NCBI RefSeq assembly: GCF_030547685.1
Contig: NZ_JAUOQM010000021.1
Location: forward strand, 35,445 to 81,399
Reading direction: 5' to 3'
Origin: Gilvimarinus sp. 2_MG-2023
GTDB taxonomy: Bacteria; Pseudomonadota; Gammaproteobacteria; Pseudomonadales; Cellvibrionaceae
Length of the DNA: 45,955 nucleotides
Position numbers and translations under genes: made by a program. Below the pieces are notes generated by a model, which searched no databases, was not told the origin of the DNA, and saw only the letters and a program-made list of their open reading frames with translations. Shown piece after piece: positions 25,945 through 35,199 of the stretch (positions are counted from its first letter, which is position 1; each line of letters opens with the position of its first letter).

Positions 25945-28092
25945 GTGAATCCGATTATTAAGAAATTTCAATATGGTGACGCCACTGTAACACTGGAAAC
26001 TGGCCGTATCGCGCGTCAGGCCACCGGTGCAGTGATGGTGACCATGGGTGAAACATCCGTTTTATGTACCGTGGTTGGCGCTAAAGAAGCCAAGCCGGAT
26101 CAGGCATTTTTCCCGCTGTCTGTACATTATCAAGAAAAAGCCTACGCCGCCGGTAAGATTCCCGGTGGTTTCTTCAAGCGCGAAGGTCGTCCGTCAGAGA
26201 AAGAAACCCTAACCTCTCGTTTGATCGACCGCCCTATTCGTCCGCTGTTTCCCAATGGTTATATGAACGAAGTACAGGTTGTCTGTACCGTTATGTCGAC
26301 CTGTAAAACAGTAGATCCGGACATTCCAGCTATGATTGGTACCTCGGCAGCTCTGGCTGTTTCGGGCATTCCGTTTAGCGGCCCGATTGGTGCGGCACGT
26401 GTTGGTTATACCCAAGATGGTGGCTACCTGCTGAATCCAAGCTACGAAGCTTTGAAGACTTCTGAGCTGGATATGGTTGTTGCCGGTACCTCAGATGCAG
26501 TATTGATGGTTGAGTCAGAAGCCAATGAACTGCCCGAAGATATTATGTTGGGCGCCGTACTTTATGCTCACCAAGAAATGCAATCAGTCGTTCAAGCCTG
26601 CGCTGAATTGGCACGTGATGCCGGTAAGCCGCAGTGGGAATGGCAGCCAGAAGCTGTTAACGCTGAATTACAGGCATCACTTGAGCGTGAATTTGCCGAC
26701 TCCATTGGTGTGGCTTACCGCATCACCGACAAAGCGAAGCGCTACGATCGCCTGTCTGAGTTGCGCAGCCAAGCCATTGCGGAGCTTGCCAAAGACGGCA
26801 GTGACGTAAATGATGACGACGTGAAAAAAGCCTTTGGCAAACTGGAAAAATCCATTGTGCGTACTCGCATCGTCGACGGCGAGCCTCGCATCGATGGCCG
26901 CGATCAGAAAACTGTTCGCGCCATCGAAGTTGAAGTGGGTGTATTGAATAAAGCACACGGTTCGGCGCTTTTTACCCGTGGCGAAACTCAGGCATTGGTT
27001 GTATCAACCTTGGGTAATGCCCGCGATGCACAAATCATTGATGCCCTGGAAGGTGAGCGTAAAGATCCTTTCATGCTGCACTACAACTTCCCTCCTTATT
27101 CAGTGGGTGAATGTGGTCGTATGGGCGCTACCGGTCGTCGCGAAGTGGGTCACGGTCGTTTGGCCCGTCGCGGTATTGCTGCGGTATTGCCAGATCAAGA
27201 GGCTTTCCCTTACACCATGCGTGTGGTGAGTGAAATCACTGAATCTAACGGCTCGAGCTCAATGGCTTCCGTTTGTGGTTCGTCGCTGGCACTGATGGAT
27301 GCTGGTGTACCTTTGAAAGCCCCTGTTGCCGGTATTGCCATGGGCTTGGTAAAAGAAGGTGAAAAGTTTGCTGTTCTGACCGATATCCTCGGTGATGAAG
27401 ATCATCTGGGTGATATGGACTTTAAAGTGGCAGGTACCTCTTCGGGTATTACAGCGCTGCAAATGGACATCAAGATCGAAGGTATTACCGAGCAAATCAT
27501 GGAAATTGCTCTGGAGCAGGCACTGCATGCACGTCTGCATATCCTGGGCGAAATGAACAAAGTGATTGCCGTGTCGCGTGAAAGCGTTAGCGACAACGCC
27601 CCACGTTTTGAAACCATCAAAGTTCATCCAGACAAGATTCGCGACATTATCGGTAAAGGTGGCGCTACCATTCGCGCTATTACCGAAGAGACTGGCGCGT
27701 CTATTGATATCGATGACGATGGTACCGTTAAGATTTACGCCAGTGAAGGCGATGCCTTACGCGCTGCGGTTAACCGTGTCGAAGGTATTACTGCTGAGGC
27801 TGAAATCGGTGCAATTTACGAAGGTACTGTAGTGCGAATTGTCGACTTCGGTGCGTTTGTGAACTTCTTGCCGGGTAAAGATGGTTTGGTTCATATCTCG
27901 CAAATCGCTGAAGAGCGTGTTGCCAGCGTTGGCGATTACCTGAAGGAAGGCGAAGTGGTTCGCGTTAAGTGTCTTGACGTTGACCAGCGCGGTCGTATTA
28001 AACTGTCGATCAAAGAAGCAAAAGCGGAAGAGGGCGGTGCTGATGCACCCGCTGCAGAAGCTCCGGCTCAAGAAAGCAGTGAAGAGTCTTAA
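25945..28092 (+). CDS. pnp: Polyribonucleotide nucleotidyltransferase PNPase
   Basis: 3'-5' phosphorolytic exoribonuclease and degradosome component. 715 residues (E. coli 711). The GTG start at 25945 has AAAGGA eight bases upstream. Two RNase PH domains ([30 protein letters not shown]; the second with [18 protein letters not shown]), a KH domain ([20 protein letters not shown]) and an S1 domain ([29 protein letters not shown]) are all present. The acidic, Ala-rich tail is typical. pnp is often autoregulated through its 5' leader, but no clear leader stem beyond the rpsO terminator was seen. Confidence 0.98.
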   Translation: MNPIIKKFQYGDATVTLETGRIARQATGAVMVTMGETSVLCTVVGAKEAKPDQAFFPLSVHYQEKAYAAGKIPGGFFKREGRPSEKETLTSRLIDRPIRPLFPNGYMNEVQVVCTVMSTCKTVDPDIPAMIGTSAALAVSGIPFSGPIGAARVGYTQDGGYLLNPSYEALKTSELDMVVAGTSDAVLMVESEANELPEDIMLGAVLYAHQEMQSVVQACAELARDAGKPQWEWQPEAVNAELQASLEREFADSIGVAYRITDKAKRYDRLSELRSQAIAELAKDGSDVNDDDVKKAFGKLEKSIVRTRIVDGEPRIDGRDQKTVRAIEVEVGVLNKAHGSALFTRGETQALVVSTLGNARDAQIIDALEGERKDPFMLHYNFPPYSVGECGRMGATGRREVGHGRLARRGIAAVLPDQEAFPYTMRVVSEITESNGSSSMASVCGSSLALMDAGVPLKAPVAGIAMGLVKEGEKFAVLTDILGDEDHLGDMDFKVAGTSSGITALQMDIKIEGITEQIMEIALEQALHARLHILGEMNKVIAVSRESVSDNAPRFETIKVHPDKIRDIIGKGGATIRAITEETGASIDIDDDGTVKIYASEGDALRAAVNRVEGITAEAEIGAIYEGTVVRIVDFGAFVNFLPGKDGLVHISQIAEERVASVGDYLKEGEVVRVKCLDVDQRGRIKLSIKEAKAEEGGADAPAAEAPAQESSEES

Positions 28093-28127
28093 TCTCGGTT
28101 AGTTGTGAATTAGCCTTCGAGTTAAGC

Positions 28128-28161
28128 AAAAAGGCCCGGCAGTGACTGCCGGGCCTTTTTT
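28128..28161 (+). terminator. pnp terminator
   Basis: Perfect 10-bp stem GGCCCGGCAG (28133-28142) with CTGCCGGGCC (28146-28155), loop TGA, flanked by an A run and TTTTTT. Ends the rimP-pnp cluster and, given the A run, may also serve the converging chrR-like gene. Confidence 0.95.
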
Positions 28162-28182
28162 ATTATCTGTTGTTTGAGCTGA

Positions 28183-28833
28183 TTATTTCCAGTTAAAAAA
28201 CAGATTAAACCAGCGTAAGAAAGGCCCGGTAAATTTTATCGGCGCGTCTAGTACAGTGAGGCAAATACAGTCTTCATTTTGCAGCGCGGTGGGCGTGTGT
28301 TTATGACTGGCGTCGCGTGCAATAAAATCTCCTGCGTGATACACCCCTAGCTCATCAGAAAAACCGCCATTGAGTATTACGGTCAACTCTTGACCTTTAT
28401 GGGTGTGCTCAGGCACTCGGGCGCCGGCTTTAATTTTTTGCAGTGCCACGCGATAGCCGCTCACGCCTAAAACTGAGCTGAGGTCGTATTCGGCAATTTC
28501 TTTCGTTTGTTGACGCCAGTTGATATCAGTAAGACGCTCGGGTAAAAATTGGGCCAAAGGGTGTTGTCTCGATCCCTCCATTTTGGTGGGTTCGGCGGTG
28601 TTAGTGGGGTTTTCGTCAAGGTCCGCCATAAACTGATCAAAGTCTTGAACGCTGATGTTTTGCGGCGTTGACTGCTCTAGTACCACCCCGCCTAGCGTAT
28701 TGAGTTGTGCCGCTCGGCTGCGGCAGCTTTCGCACAAAAACAAATGCACGGCGATAGCCAGAGATTGTGCCATTGGCAAAGTTCCGGCGGTGTAGTCGAG
28801 CATTGTGATGTCATCTGGGTGGTGGTTGCTCAT
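28183..28833 (-). CDS. ChrR-type zinc-binding anti-sigma factor (cupin)
   Basis: 216 residues. An N-terminal zinc anti-sigma domain with H5, H30, C34 and C37 (HLFLCESC), the same arrangement as H6, H31, C35 and C38 in Rhodobacter ChrR, then a cupin-like domain with probable metal ligands H143, H145, E149 and H177 (PEHTHKGQELTV, DASHKHT). In Rhodobacter the N-terminal part holds the sigma factor and the cupin part senses singlet oxygen. It overlaps the upstream sigma gene by four bases (ATGA), so the two are made together. Whether the signal here is singlet oxygen is inferred from the family. Confidence 0.92.
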   Translation of the reverse strand: MSNHHPDDITMLDYTAGTLPMAQSLAIAVHLFLCESCRSRAAQLNTLGGVVLEQSTPQNISVQDFDQFMADLDENPTNTAEPTKMEGSRQHPLAQFLPERLTDINWRQQTKEIAEYDLSSVLGVSGYRVALQKIKAGARVPEHTHKGQELTVILNGGFSDELGVYHAGDFIARDASHKHTPTALQNEDCICLTVLDAPIKFTGPFLRWFNLFFNWK

Positions 28834-29456
28834 AATTCTTTAGCCTCCAGCATCACTTTCAGTTTTTTCATAGATAATCGCAATCGCCCTTTGAGTGTTC
28901 CCAGTGGGACGTTAAGTTCTTGTGCAACTTCCTGGTGAGTTTTCCCTTCGTAATAAACCTTGCGTACCGCTATTAACTGTTCCTCGGGAAGTTGTGACAT
29001 GCTCTGGCGTAGATGTTTTTCCGCAGCAAGTGCTTGAATGGAGTGCACGGTCGTGTCATTTTCTGTGGGTATCTGCCACAGTTCTTCGGTTTCGACATTG
29101 ATCTCAGCTTTTAGTCGCCCTAGCTTTCGAAGTATGTCGATCCGCTGATTGCGGGTAATGGTGAAAATCCAAGTAGATGGAGAAGCTAAAGTATCCACAT
29201 ACTTATCGGCACTGCGCCATACGCTTATCATTACCTCTTGAACAAGCTCGTCGGCCTGCTGACTAATACCTTGATTTAACGCATAGGCTTTAATTCTTGG
29301 AGCAAAATATTGGTAAATTTCCCGAAACGCTGAGCGGTCGCGATTTACTGCCACGAGTTTGAGCAGATGAGCCCATTTTTTGGCCTCATCTGAGCCCATT
29401 CCAGTTTTCACCGATTCCATGGGTGTGACCTTTGCTGTCGTCTGATGTTGGGCCAC
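28830..29456 (-). CDS. ECF RNA polymerase sigma factor (RpoE/ECF11-like)
   Basis: 208 residues. Region 2 (FREIYQYFAPRIKAYAL, ADELVQEVMISVWRSADKY) and region 4 (LPEEQLIAVRKVYYEGKTHQ, EVAQELNVPLGTLKGRLRL) are intact with the helix-turn-helix. The start is a GTG at 29456 with AGAGG at a good distance. An N-terminal extension of about 25 residues precedes region 2. Partner is the ChrR-like anti-sigma factor that overlaps its 3' end. A candidate self-directed promoter lies 37 bp upstream. Confidence 0.93.
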   Translation of the reverse strand: MAQHQTTAKVTPMESVKTGMGSDEAKKWAHLLKLVAVNRDRSAFREIYQYFAPRIKAYALNQGISQQADELVQEVMISVWRSADKYVDTLASPSTWIFTITRNQRIDILRKLGRLKAEINVETEELWQIPTENDTTVHSIQALAAEKHLRQSMSQLPEEQLIAVRKVYYEGKTHQEVAQELNVPLGTLKGRLRLSMKKLKVMLEAKEL

Positions 29457-29870
29457 TTGTTACCTCTGATGTTAAATCACTGTGAAGTAATCTACGTTTT
29501 GGGCGTGGCCTTAGATCACAAGCTTAGCACGTTGAAGGTGTGCGATCGTTGTTGTAGGACTGTGCCGGCACAATTTATATGAATTATAGGGGTATTTGGT
29601 TGATGATTGAGTGATTTCGACGAAGTTACAGACTCACTTTAGTCGAATTGTTGGTCCGCAGTCTGCGAATTGGGCGTGTAAAGTCTTGCTAATTGGCTAT
29701 TGACTCAGAATATAGAGCAGGGAAGGCCGTGGTCAGGGCTTGGTCGTATTTTAACCAGTTAAAAGTGTGCGCCAGTTGGCATTCAGGCTATAATAAGAGT
29801 TACACTGATTAGGATAGGGTCCGGGTTGAGCTCTATTGGGTGGGCCTAATAATTTTACAATGAATAAATC
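29457..29870. other. Intergenic region between the ECF sigma gene and the DUF1631 gene
   Basis: A 414-bp divergent gap without a credible protein gene. Contents: the candidate ECF promoter (29493-29518); a perfect 12-bp palindrome TGTGCCGGCACA at 29561-29572 that could be an operator; and a TATAAT at 29789-29794 facing the DUF1631 gene, with a poor -35. The bases between about 29580 and 29780 are AT-richer than the genes and show nothing else recognisable. Confidence 0.5.
29493..29518 (-). promoter_or_regulatory. Candidate ECF11-type autoregulatory promoter
   Basis: On the minus strand TGATCT (29518-29513), 16 bp, CGTA (29496-29493), about 37 bp before the sigma gene start. Promoters of the Rhodobacter RpoE/ChrR group have a TGATCC-like -35 and a CGTA-like -10 element with similar spacing. 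It fits autoregulation, but the consensus is short and the match could be chance. Confidence 0.5.
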
Positions 29871-32240
29871 ATGGACACTTTCAGCGAACAGGGGATGAAC
29901 AAGTTGCAGGAATCAGGTGATGCGGCGCCTTCGTATGGGTCACTTTCTCAAGCACAGACTCGGCATTGTGTAGAGGTATGCGCGGCGACTTCAGTAGAGT
30001 TTATTCAGGAGCACTTTGCCTCTTTTTGGTCAGAGTGGATAGCCTCTGTCGAAAAGCGTGAGGAAAACGCCCGCTCGAATAAGGAACAGTTGGCACTGAG
30101 TGAAATCATCAAGCGCTTAAGAAGCACTGGCCCTTCTGTAGAGCGGGGCTTGATAGATTTTTGTCGGCAAAACTTTGATGACTTTACGGCCCAGCAATTA
30201 AAAACGCCCACAGGCCAAGAGCGCTTTAGTGCTCACGCCGGATTGTCGTTGGTGGAAAATGCTGAACTTGAAGAAACTATTGCTATTACCTCCATCTGTC
30301 ACCGGGCAGACTCGCAATTTGCCGAAACTCTCTGGGCCTTGCATCAACGTTTGGCTTTGCTCAATGATGGTAAGAAGCTGGATGAGCGCAGTAATCCCGC
30401 GAGCCCCATACAGTTTTGTGAAGCCTTTCGGAAATCTATCGCCGAATACAAGCTTGAAACTCGAGTTAAAGTTATTGGCTATAAGCACTTTGAGTCTTCG
30501 TTCGTAAAGCTCTTGGGAGGTCTATATCAAGAGCTTAATAACCGACTGGCTGAGGCCGGTGTCTTACCCAACCTCCGCTTCACCGCGGGACCGGCGCAGG
30601 GTGAAGGGCGGCCGGCGGCAGGGCCGGAGAGTGGATCGTCACTTGCGAGCGAGGAAGCACAACCCCCACAGCGAAGAGCAACCGATCGCGAGCCTGAACC
30701 TAGACGTCGGGCTACTGATCAAGCCCCGCAAGCGAGTGAGAAGGGGCCGGAGGAGTATCAGCAAGGGTTAGTCAGTGCGATACGACTTTTACAGACGCAC
30801 CTAGGGGGCGCTTTAACCTCAATGCCCGCAGGTAGTGGATTTGGTGCCGCTGCTCCGTCATCAGGTGCAGGGCAGGCACCGCCCGTCGTTCAGGATGGTG
30901 CCACAGGTGCAGTTTCGGCGCAGGTTATGGGTGTCGTGCAACAGGCACAGGCTCAGCAAGTCGCGCAGGTGCAGTCGTTTATGAATGCGCCTATGGGGCA
31001 AGTGCAGCCACTGGCGGTGAATTCCGTTTCCAGCGAGTTGGCGGATGCTCTCGCAAAAACCGATTCCGATGCCGATGATATGCACACCATTGAGTTGGTG
31101 GGTTTATTATTTGAATACATCTTATCCGAAGATCAGCTGCCCGACTCGGTTAAAGCTCTGTTGAGTTATCTACACACCCCAGTGTTGAAGTTGGCATTTA
31201 TTGATACAGAGTTCTTTGAAAATGTCGATCACCCCGCCCGTTTATTGCTTAACCAAATGGCAGAGGCCGGTGCGCGCTGGGTAGGTAATGACGATACAGA
31301 TCAGTACGACATGTACGAGAAGATTAAAACGGTAGTGTTCAATGTTCTGAAAAACTTTGGTAATGATGCTAAGGTTTTTGCTGAGGCTTTAATTGAATTT
31401 AGCGGTTATACGCGCAACATATCCCGTCGCCAAGATTTAATGGAAAAGCGTGCATTGGAAAAAGCACGCGGTGAAGAAAAGCTGCGTGAAGCAAAAATTT
31501 TAGTGAATGATGAGGTGTCAAAGCTCATCGATGGCAAAGACTTGCCTTCCCCAGTACTTTTACTGATGTTGCTGCCTTGGTCCGACTATCTTTCCTTTGT
31601 TATTTTACGTTATGGGACCGAATCAGAGAACTTTACCAACGCCCTGCGGGTGGCTCGCGACCTAATTTGGAGTGTTGAGCCCAAGTTATTGGAGACCGAT
31701 AAGGTTAAGCAGTTGGAAATTCAAGACGGATTAATGAAAACGGTGCAGTCCGGCTTTGAAACCATTGGCTACGAACAGGATAAGGCTCGCAAGCTGATTG
31801 ATGCGATCCGCTCATTGCAAAAACTCGCCCTAAAAAGTCAAAAAGCCGAGCCCGCTCCTAAGCCAATGCGCGATAAGTTGGAAAGTATGGCCGCTGAAAA
31901 AGCAGGCCGTATAGAGCCTGCCCAAGGTGTGGCGACCGAAGAGGAGTCACAGCTGGTGGAAAAATTAAAGCTCATTGAATTTGGCACTTGGCTCGAAGAC
32001 GATGACGGCAAGCGTATGAAGGTGGCTTGGTACAACCATAAGACCAATCATTATATGTTGGTTGATCAGCAGGGAAAAAAGGTATCCATGACCTCCGCCC
32101 TGCAAATGGCTCGGGCAATGATTGCAGGTAAGTTACGCGTGATTGCCGGTAGTGCCAAGCCGTTCTTTGAGCGTGCGCTGGAAAATATTTACCACAGCCT
32201 GAATGCTAAAGCATCCGGTGAGCTGCTTAATCAGGAGTAA
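29871..32240 (+). CDS. DUF1631 family protein
   Basis: 789 residues, cytoplasmic, with no signal peptide. It fits the DUF1631 proteins of Pseudomonas and related bacteria, sometimes mislabelled thymidine phosphorylase. The N-terminal third (about 1-220) and C-terminal part (about 390-785) are helical and conserved (VELVGLLFEYILSEDQLPD, DTEFFENVDHPARLLLNQM, GTWLEDDDGKRMKVAWYN). They are joined by a low-complexity linker with two RRATD repeats and a Gln/Ala/Gly-rich segment. No Shine-Dalgarno site stands before the ATG at 29871; an in-frame ATG follows at 29895. A PilZ gene follows after seven bases, suggesting a link to c-di-GMP or surface behaviour, but the function is unknown. Confidence 0.82.
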   Translation: MDTFSEQGMNKLQESGDAAPSYGSLSQAQTRHCVEVCAATSVEFIQEHFASFWSEWIASVEKREENARSNKEQLALSEIIKRLRSTGPSVERGLIDFCRQNFDDFTAQQLKTPTGQERFSAHAGLSLVENAELEETIAITSICHRADSQFAETLWALHQRLALLNDGKKLDERSNPASPIQFCEAFRKSIAEYKLETRVKVIGYKHFESSFVKLLGGLYQELNNRLAEAGVLPNLRFTAGPAQGEGRPAAGPESGSSLASEEAQPPQRRATDREPEPRRRATDQAPQASEKGPEEYQQGLVSAIRLLQTHLGGALTSMPAGSGFGAAAPSSGAGQAPPVVQDGATGAVSAQVMGVVQQAQAQQVAQVQSFMNAPMGQVQPLAVNSVSSELADALAKTDSDADDMHTIELVGLLFEYILSEDQLPDSVKALLSYLHTPVLKLAFIDTEFFENVDHPARLLLNQMAEAGARWVGNDDTDQYDMYEKIKTVVFNVLKNFGNDAKVFAEALIEFSGYTRNISRRQDLMEKRALEKARGEEKLREAKILVNDEVSKLIDGKDLPSPVLLLMLLPWSDYLSFVILRYGTESENFTNALRVARDLIWSVEPKLLETDKVKQLEIQDGLMKTVQSGFETIGYEQDKARKLIDAIRSLQKLALKSQKAEPAPKPMRDKLESMAAEKAGRIEPAQGVATEEESQLVEKLKLIEFGTWLEDDDGKRMKVAWYNHKTNHYMLVDQQGKKVSMTSALQMARAMIAGKLRVIAGSAKPFFERALENIYHSLNAKASGELLNQE

Positions 32241-32247
32241 ATACGAG

Positions 32248-32595
32248 ATGGTTAGCCTCATTGATCACGAAGGCCGTAAAATCGAAAGGCAAGGGGTCAG
32301 TCAGAGTATTGATGTGTACGATAATATTCACGATGTCTATCTTGGGCGGGTAGTGAATATTCACAGCGATGGATTGATGATGATGGGCGATCAGCCTTTT
32401 CAGGAGGATTGCCTGTACCGGCTCGATCTACATTTGAGTGCCCCTGTTAATGGCCGCAACAGTGTGCAGCTAGGGGTTGATTGTTTATGGGTGCGCAACG
32501 CCGAAGACAACGGCAAGCATTGGGCGGGGTTCAGCATTATTGATGCCTCCCCCCAGGCGATGGAAGACATCACCTCTCTTGCCGAGCTGCATTAA
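32248..32595 (+). CDS. PilZ domain protein
   Basis: 115 residues from the ATG at 32248; the upstream in-frame extension overlaps the preceding gene. The PilZ fold is suggested by RKIERQGV near the N-terminus (RxxxR, R10-R14), GRVVNIHSDGLMMMG (a degenerate D/NxSxxG strand) and LGVDCLWVRNAEDNGKHWAG near the end. The second c-di-GMP motif departs from consensus, so binding is uncertain. It is 7 bp downstream of the DUF1631 gene and almost certainly in the same operon. It converges on hemL. Confidence 0.78.
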   Translation: MVSLIDHEGRKIERQGVSQSIDVYDNIHDVYLGRVVNIHSDGLMMMGDQPFQEDCLYRLDLHLSAPVNGRNSVQLGVDCLWVRNAEDNGKHWAGFSIIDASPQAMEDITSLAELH

Positions 32596-32600
32596 TACGA

Positions 32601-32615
32601 GGCTCGCTAAGAGCC
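32601..32615. terminator. Short stem-loop between converging PilZ and hemL genes
   Basis: GGCTC (32601-32605), loop GCTAA, GAGCC (32611-32615) within the 22-bp convergent gap. There is no T run on either side, so it is at most a weak or factor-assisted terminator. Confidence 0.35.
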
Positions 32616-32617
32616 AA

Positions 32618-33901
32618 TTATGCCAGCTGAGCAAACACCTTTTGTGCGCAAGCAATGGTGTGTTCGATATCTTCATCCGTGTGAGCTTGTGACATAAAGC
32701 CTGCCTCGTAAGACGCGGGTGCCAAATATACCCCGGCATCTAACATACCGTGAAAAAATCGATTAAAGCGCTCAGTGTCGCAAGCCATGACTTGTTGGTA
32801 ATTTGTGACCTGACTCTCTTCGGTAAAAAACCCACCGAACATACTACCCACGTGGTTAGTGGTAAAAGCGATGCCCGCGCTATCGGCAGCAGCTTGCAAA
32901 CCCTCCACCAATTTTTGGGTTTTGCGGCACAGTTCTGGGTAAAAGTTGTCAGCATCCAGTAATTGTAAAGTGGCGATGCCAGCCGCCATGGCCACCGGGT
33001 TGCCCGATAGAGTACCGGCTTGATAGACCGGCCCGGCGGGGGCGATCTTTTGCATAATATCAGAGCGCCCACCAAACGCGCCCACTGGCATGCCGCCGCC
33101 CACAACCTTGCCTAGGGTGGTCAGGTCGGGTTGAACATGGTAGTGCCCTTGCGCGCCCGTGGCGCTTACACGAAAACCTGTCATTACTTCATCAAAAATT
33201 AACACGCTGGCGTATTGGTCACAGACATCTCTTAGAGTTTGTAAAAAACCGGGTACGGGAGGAATGCAATTCATATTGCCAGCTACGGGCTCAACAATAA
33301 TGCAGGCGACCTTGTCGCCGTGCTGAGCAAAAAATTCCCGCACCTGTGCGCTATCATTGTAATTAAGAGTAACGGTGTGGTCGGCCAAAACCTTGGGGAC
33401 CCCTGGCGAGCTGGGTACCCCTAAGGTAAGGGCGCCGGAGCCGGCTTTCACCAGTAGCGAGTCCGAGTGGCCGTGATAACAGCCTTCAAACTTTACAATG
33501 GTGTCGCGGCCGGTGTGGGCGCGGGCCAGGCGAATGGCACTCATGGTCGCCTCAGTGCCGGAGTTTACGAAGCGCACTAAATCCATACCGGGCATGCGCT
33601 GGCACACCATTTCAGCCAAGTGAGTTTCCCGCTCGGTGGGTGCGCCAAAAGTAAGCCCGGATTGGATCGCATCCAGCACGGCGGCGATCACCTCCGGGTG
33701 GTTATGACCGAGAATCATTGGCCCCCAAGATTGTACATAGTCGATGTAATTTTTGCCGTCGACATCGGTAATGCGTGCCCCCGCGGCACTTTGTAAAAAA
33801 ACAGGTGTGCCACCCACCGCTTTAAACGCGCGCACAGGGGAGTTTACCCCGCCTGGTATAAACTGCGCAGCTTGGGCAAATAACTGATCGGATCGGCTCA
33901 T
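32618..33901 (-). CDS. hemL: Glutamate-1-semialdehyde 2,1-aminomutase HemL
   Basis: PLP enzyme that converts glutamate-1-semialdehyde to 5-aminolevulinate, the precursor of heme. 427 residues from the ATG at 33901 (GAGGACATC before it); the upstream in-frame extension overlaps thiE. The PLP lysine is K265 in [48 protein letters not shown] and [10 protein letters not shown] are also typical. It lies 10 bp after thiE, an arrangement also seen in Pseudomonas. Confidence 0.97.
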   Translation of the reverse strand: MSRSDQLFAQAAQFIPGGVNSPVRAFKAVGGTPVFLQSAAGARITDVDGKNYIDYVQSWGPMILGHNHPEVIAAVLDAIQSGLTFGAPTERETHLAEMVCQRMPGMDLVRFVNSGTEATMSAIRLARAHTGRDTIVKFEGCYHGHSDSLLVKAGSGALTLGVPSSPGVPKVLADHTVTLNYNDSAQVREFFAQHGDKVACIIVEPVAGNMNCIPPVPGFLQTLRDVCDQYASVLIFDEVMTGFRVSATGAQGHYHVQPDLTTLGKVVGGGMPVGAFGGRSDIMQKIAPAGPVYQAGTLSGNPVAMAAGIATLQLLDADNFYPELCRKTQKLVEGLQAAADSAGIAFTTNHVGSMFGGFFTEESQVTNYQQVMACDTERFNRFFHGMLDAGVYLAPASYEAGFMSQAHTDEDIEHTIACAQKVFAQLA

Positions 33902-33911
33902 GATGTCCTCG

Positions 33912-34553
33912 TTATAAATCGGCCTGTGCGCACTTAAAAGCGTTGGCATAGGCTTTGGGGTCAATGTGATGGCAAATCTCGTGGCATATAGCCACATAGT
34001 TCGCACCGGATTGGATTAACTGCTCGGCATTGTGCGCTGTGACACCACCAATGGCCACTATACAGATATTCGGCCAGCGTTGACGGGCATCGCGCAGTAA
34101 TTGCTGAGGCGCCGGTGGTGCCTCGGGCTTGGTGCGCGAAGGGAAAAAGCGACCAAAGGCAATATAGTCAGCACCCTGATTCAAGGCGTGCTCCGCTAAA
34201 GCAAGCTCAGCATGACAAGTAATACCAATAATGGCTTTCTCGCCCAGCCTTTGTCGGGCGTGCGTAATACTGGTATCACCTTGCCCGAGATGAACACCAT
34301 CGGCGCTTACGGCTCGGGCCAGTTCGATGTCATCGTTAATAATAAGCTTGGCGTTCGATTGTTGACATAGGGCGAATAATTGGCGCGCTTCGCTAAGGCG
34401 CCGGGATTGATCCCGAGACTTATCCCGATACTGCACTATAGTACAGCCACCTGCTAAGGCTTGCGCAATACGATTATAAAGAGTATCCCAAGGTAGGTGA
34501 GCGCAGTCGGTAATGGTATAGAGGTGGTTATTGGACAAAAGTGATATCGACAT
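33912..34553 (-). CDS. thiE: Thiamine-phosphate synthase ThiE
   Basis: Joins the thiazole and pyrimidine phosphates to make thiamine phosphate. 213 residues of TIM-barrel type with [39 protein letters not shown] and [14 protein letters not shown]. No TPP riboswitch was recognised upstream; the 77-bp gap to hemJ is too short for one plus a promoter. It is probably co-transcribed with hemL. Confidence 0.95.
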   Translation of the reverse strand: MSISLLSNNHLYTITDCAHLPWDTLYNRIAQALAGGCTIVQYRDKSRDQSRRLSEARQLFALCQQSNAKLIINDDIELARAVSADGVHLGQGDTSITHARQRLGEKAIIGITCHAELALAEHALNQGADYIAFGRFFPSRTKPEAPPAPQQLLRDARQRWPNICIVAIGGVTAHNAEQLIQSGANYVAICHEICHHIDPKAYANAFKCAQADL

Positions 34554-34630
34554 AGCGGCTATTTTAGCAAGCGTTAATCCGGTTGCGAAGTAATAACCCC
34601 GGCGTGAGGCATTATTGTGCCCAGCTGGGG

Positions 34631-35053
34631 TTAAAAAGGTTTTACTACCGCTAAAATAACGATAGCAACGAGAGCAAAAACCGGCAGCTCATTAAAAATA
34701 CGATAAAAGCGATCGGTGTGAGGATTGTCGTCGCGCGCAAAGCGTTTTAAATATGCCCCGCACAGATGGTGATAACCGATCAGAAGGGCCACGAGTCCCA
34801 TTTTTAGCCAAAACCAATAAGTGGTCTTGAGGTACTCCCACTGAAAATGCACCAGCCCCAAGCCAAACACCAAGGTGGCAATCATGGCCGGGGTCGCGAT
34901 ACCGCGGTAAAGTTTGCGCTCCATGACTTTAAAGCGCTCGCTGCCTACATCATCGCGACACATCGCATGATAGACAAACAGTCTCGGTAGGTAAAAAAGC
35001 GCGGCGAACCAGCAGATCACAGAGATGATGTGCAGGGCTTTTATCCACAGCAT
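34631..35053 (-). CDS. hemJ: Protoporphyrinogen oxidase HemJ
   Basis: Integral-membrane enzyme of heme synthesis (UPF0093). 140 residues with about four hydrophobic helices; the conserved N-terminal IKALHIISVICWFAALFYLP and the central KMGLVALLIGYHHLCGAYLK carry the conserved histidines and lysine. Divergent from argC, as in Pseudomonas. Downstream, partly complementary sequences AACCCC and GGGGTT (about 34597-34635) could form a stem-loop but without a T run. Confidence 0.9.
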   Translation of the reverse strand: MLWIKALHIISVICWFAALFYLPRLFVYHAMCRDDVGSERFKVMERKLYRGIATPAMIATLVFGLGLVHFQWEYLKTTYWFWLKMGLVALLIGYHHLCGAYLKRFARDDNPHTDRFYRIFNELPVFALVAIVILAVVKPF

Positions 35054-35199
35054 AAAAACAATCCTCGATAATTCAGCGCTCTATTATGCCATCGCCACTG
35101 TGTGGCGCACAGCGACTGGCAATTTTTCGGCTGCACTCTTATGATAGGCTTCTTTATTGGCGCTGCTCTAATGGCGCAAACCAACGAGAGGTTGCTATC

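Noticed and set aside
34554-34630. TPP riboswitch upstream of thiE
   Set aside because: The gap is only 77 bp and contains no thi-box-like conserved elements.
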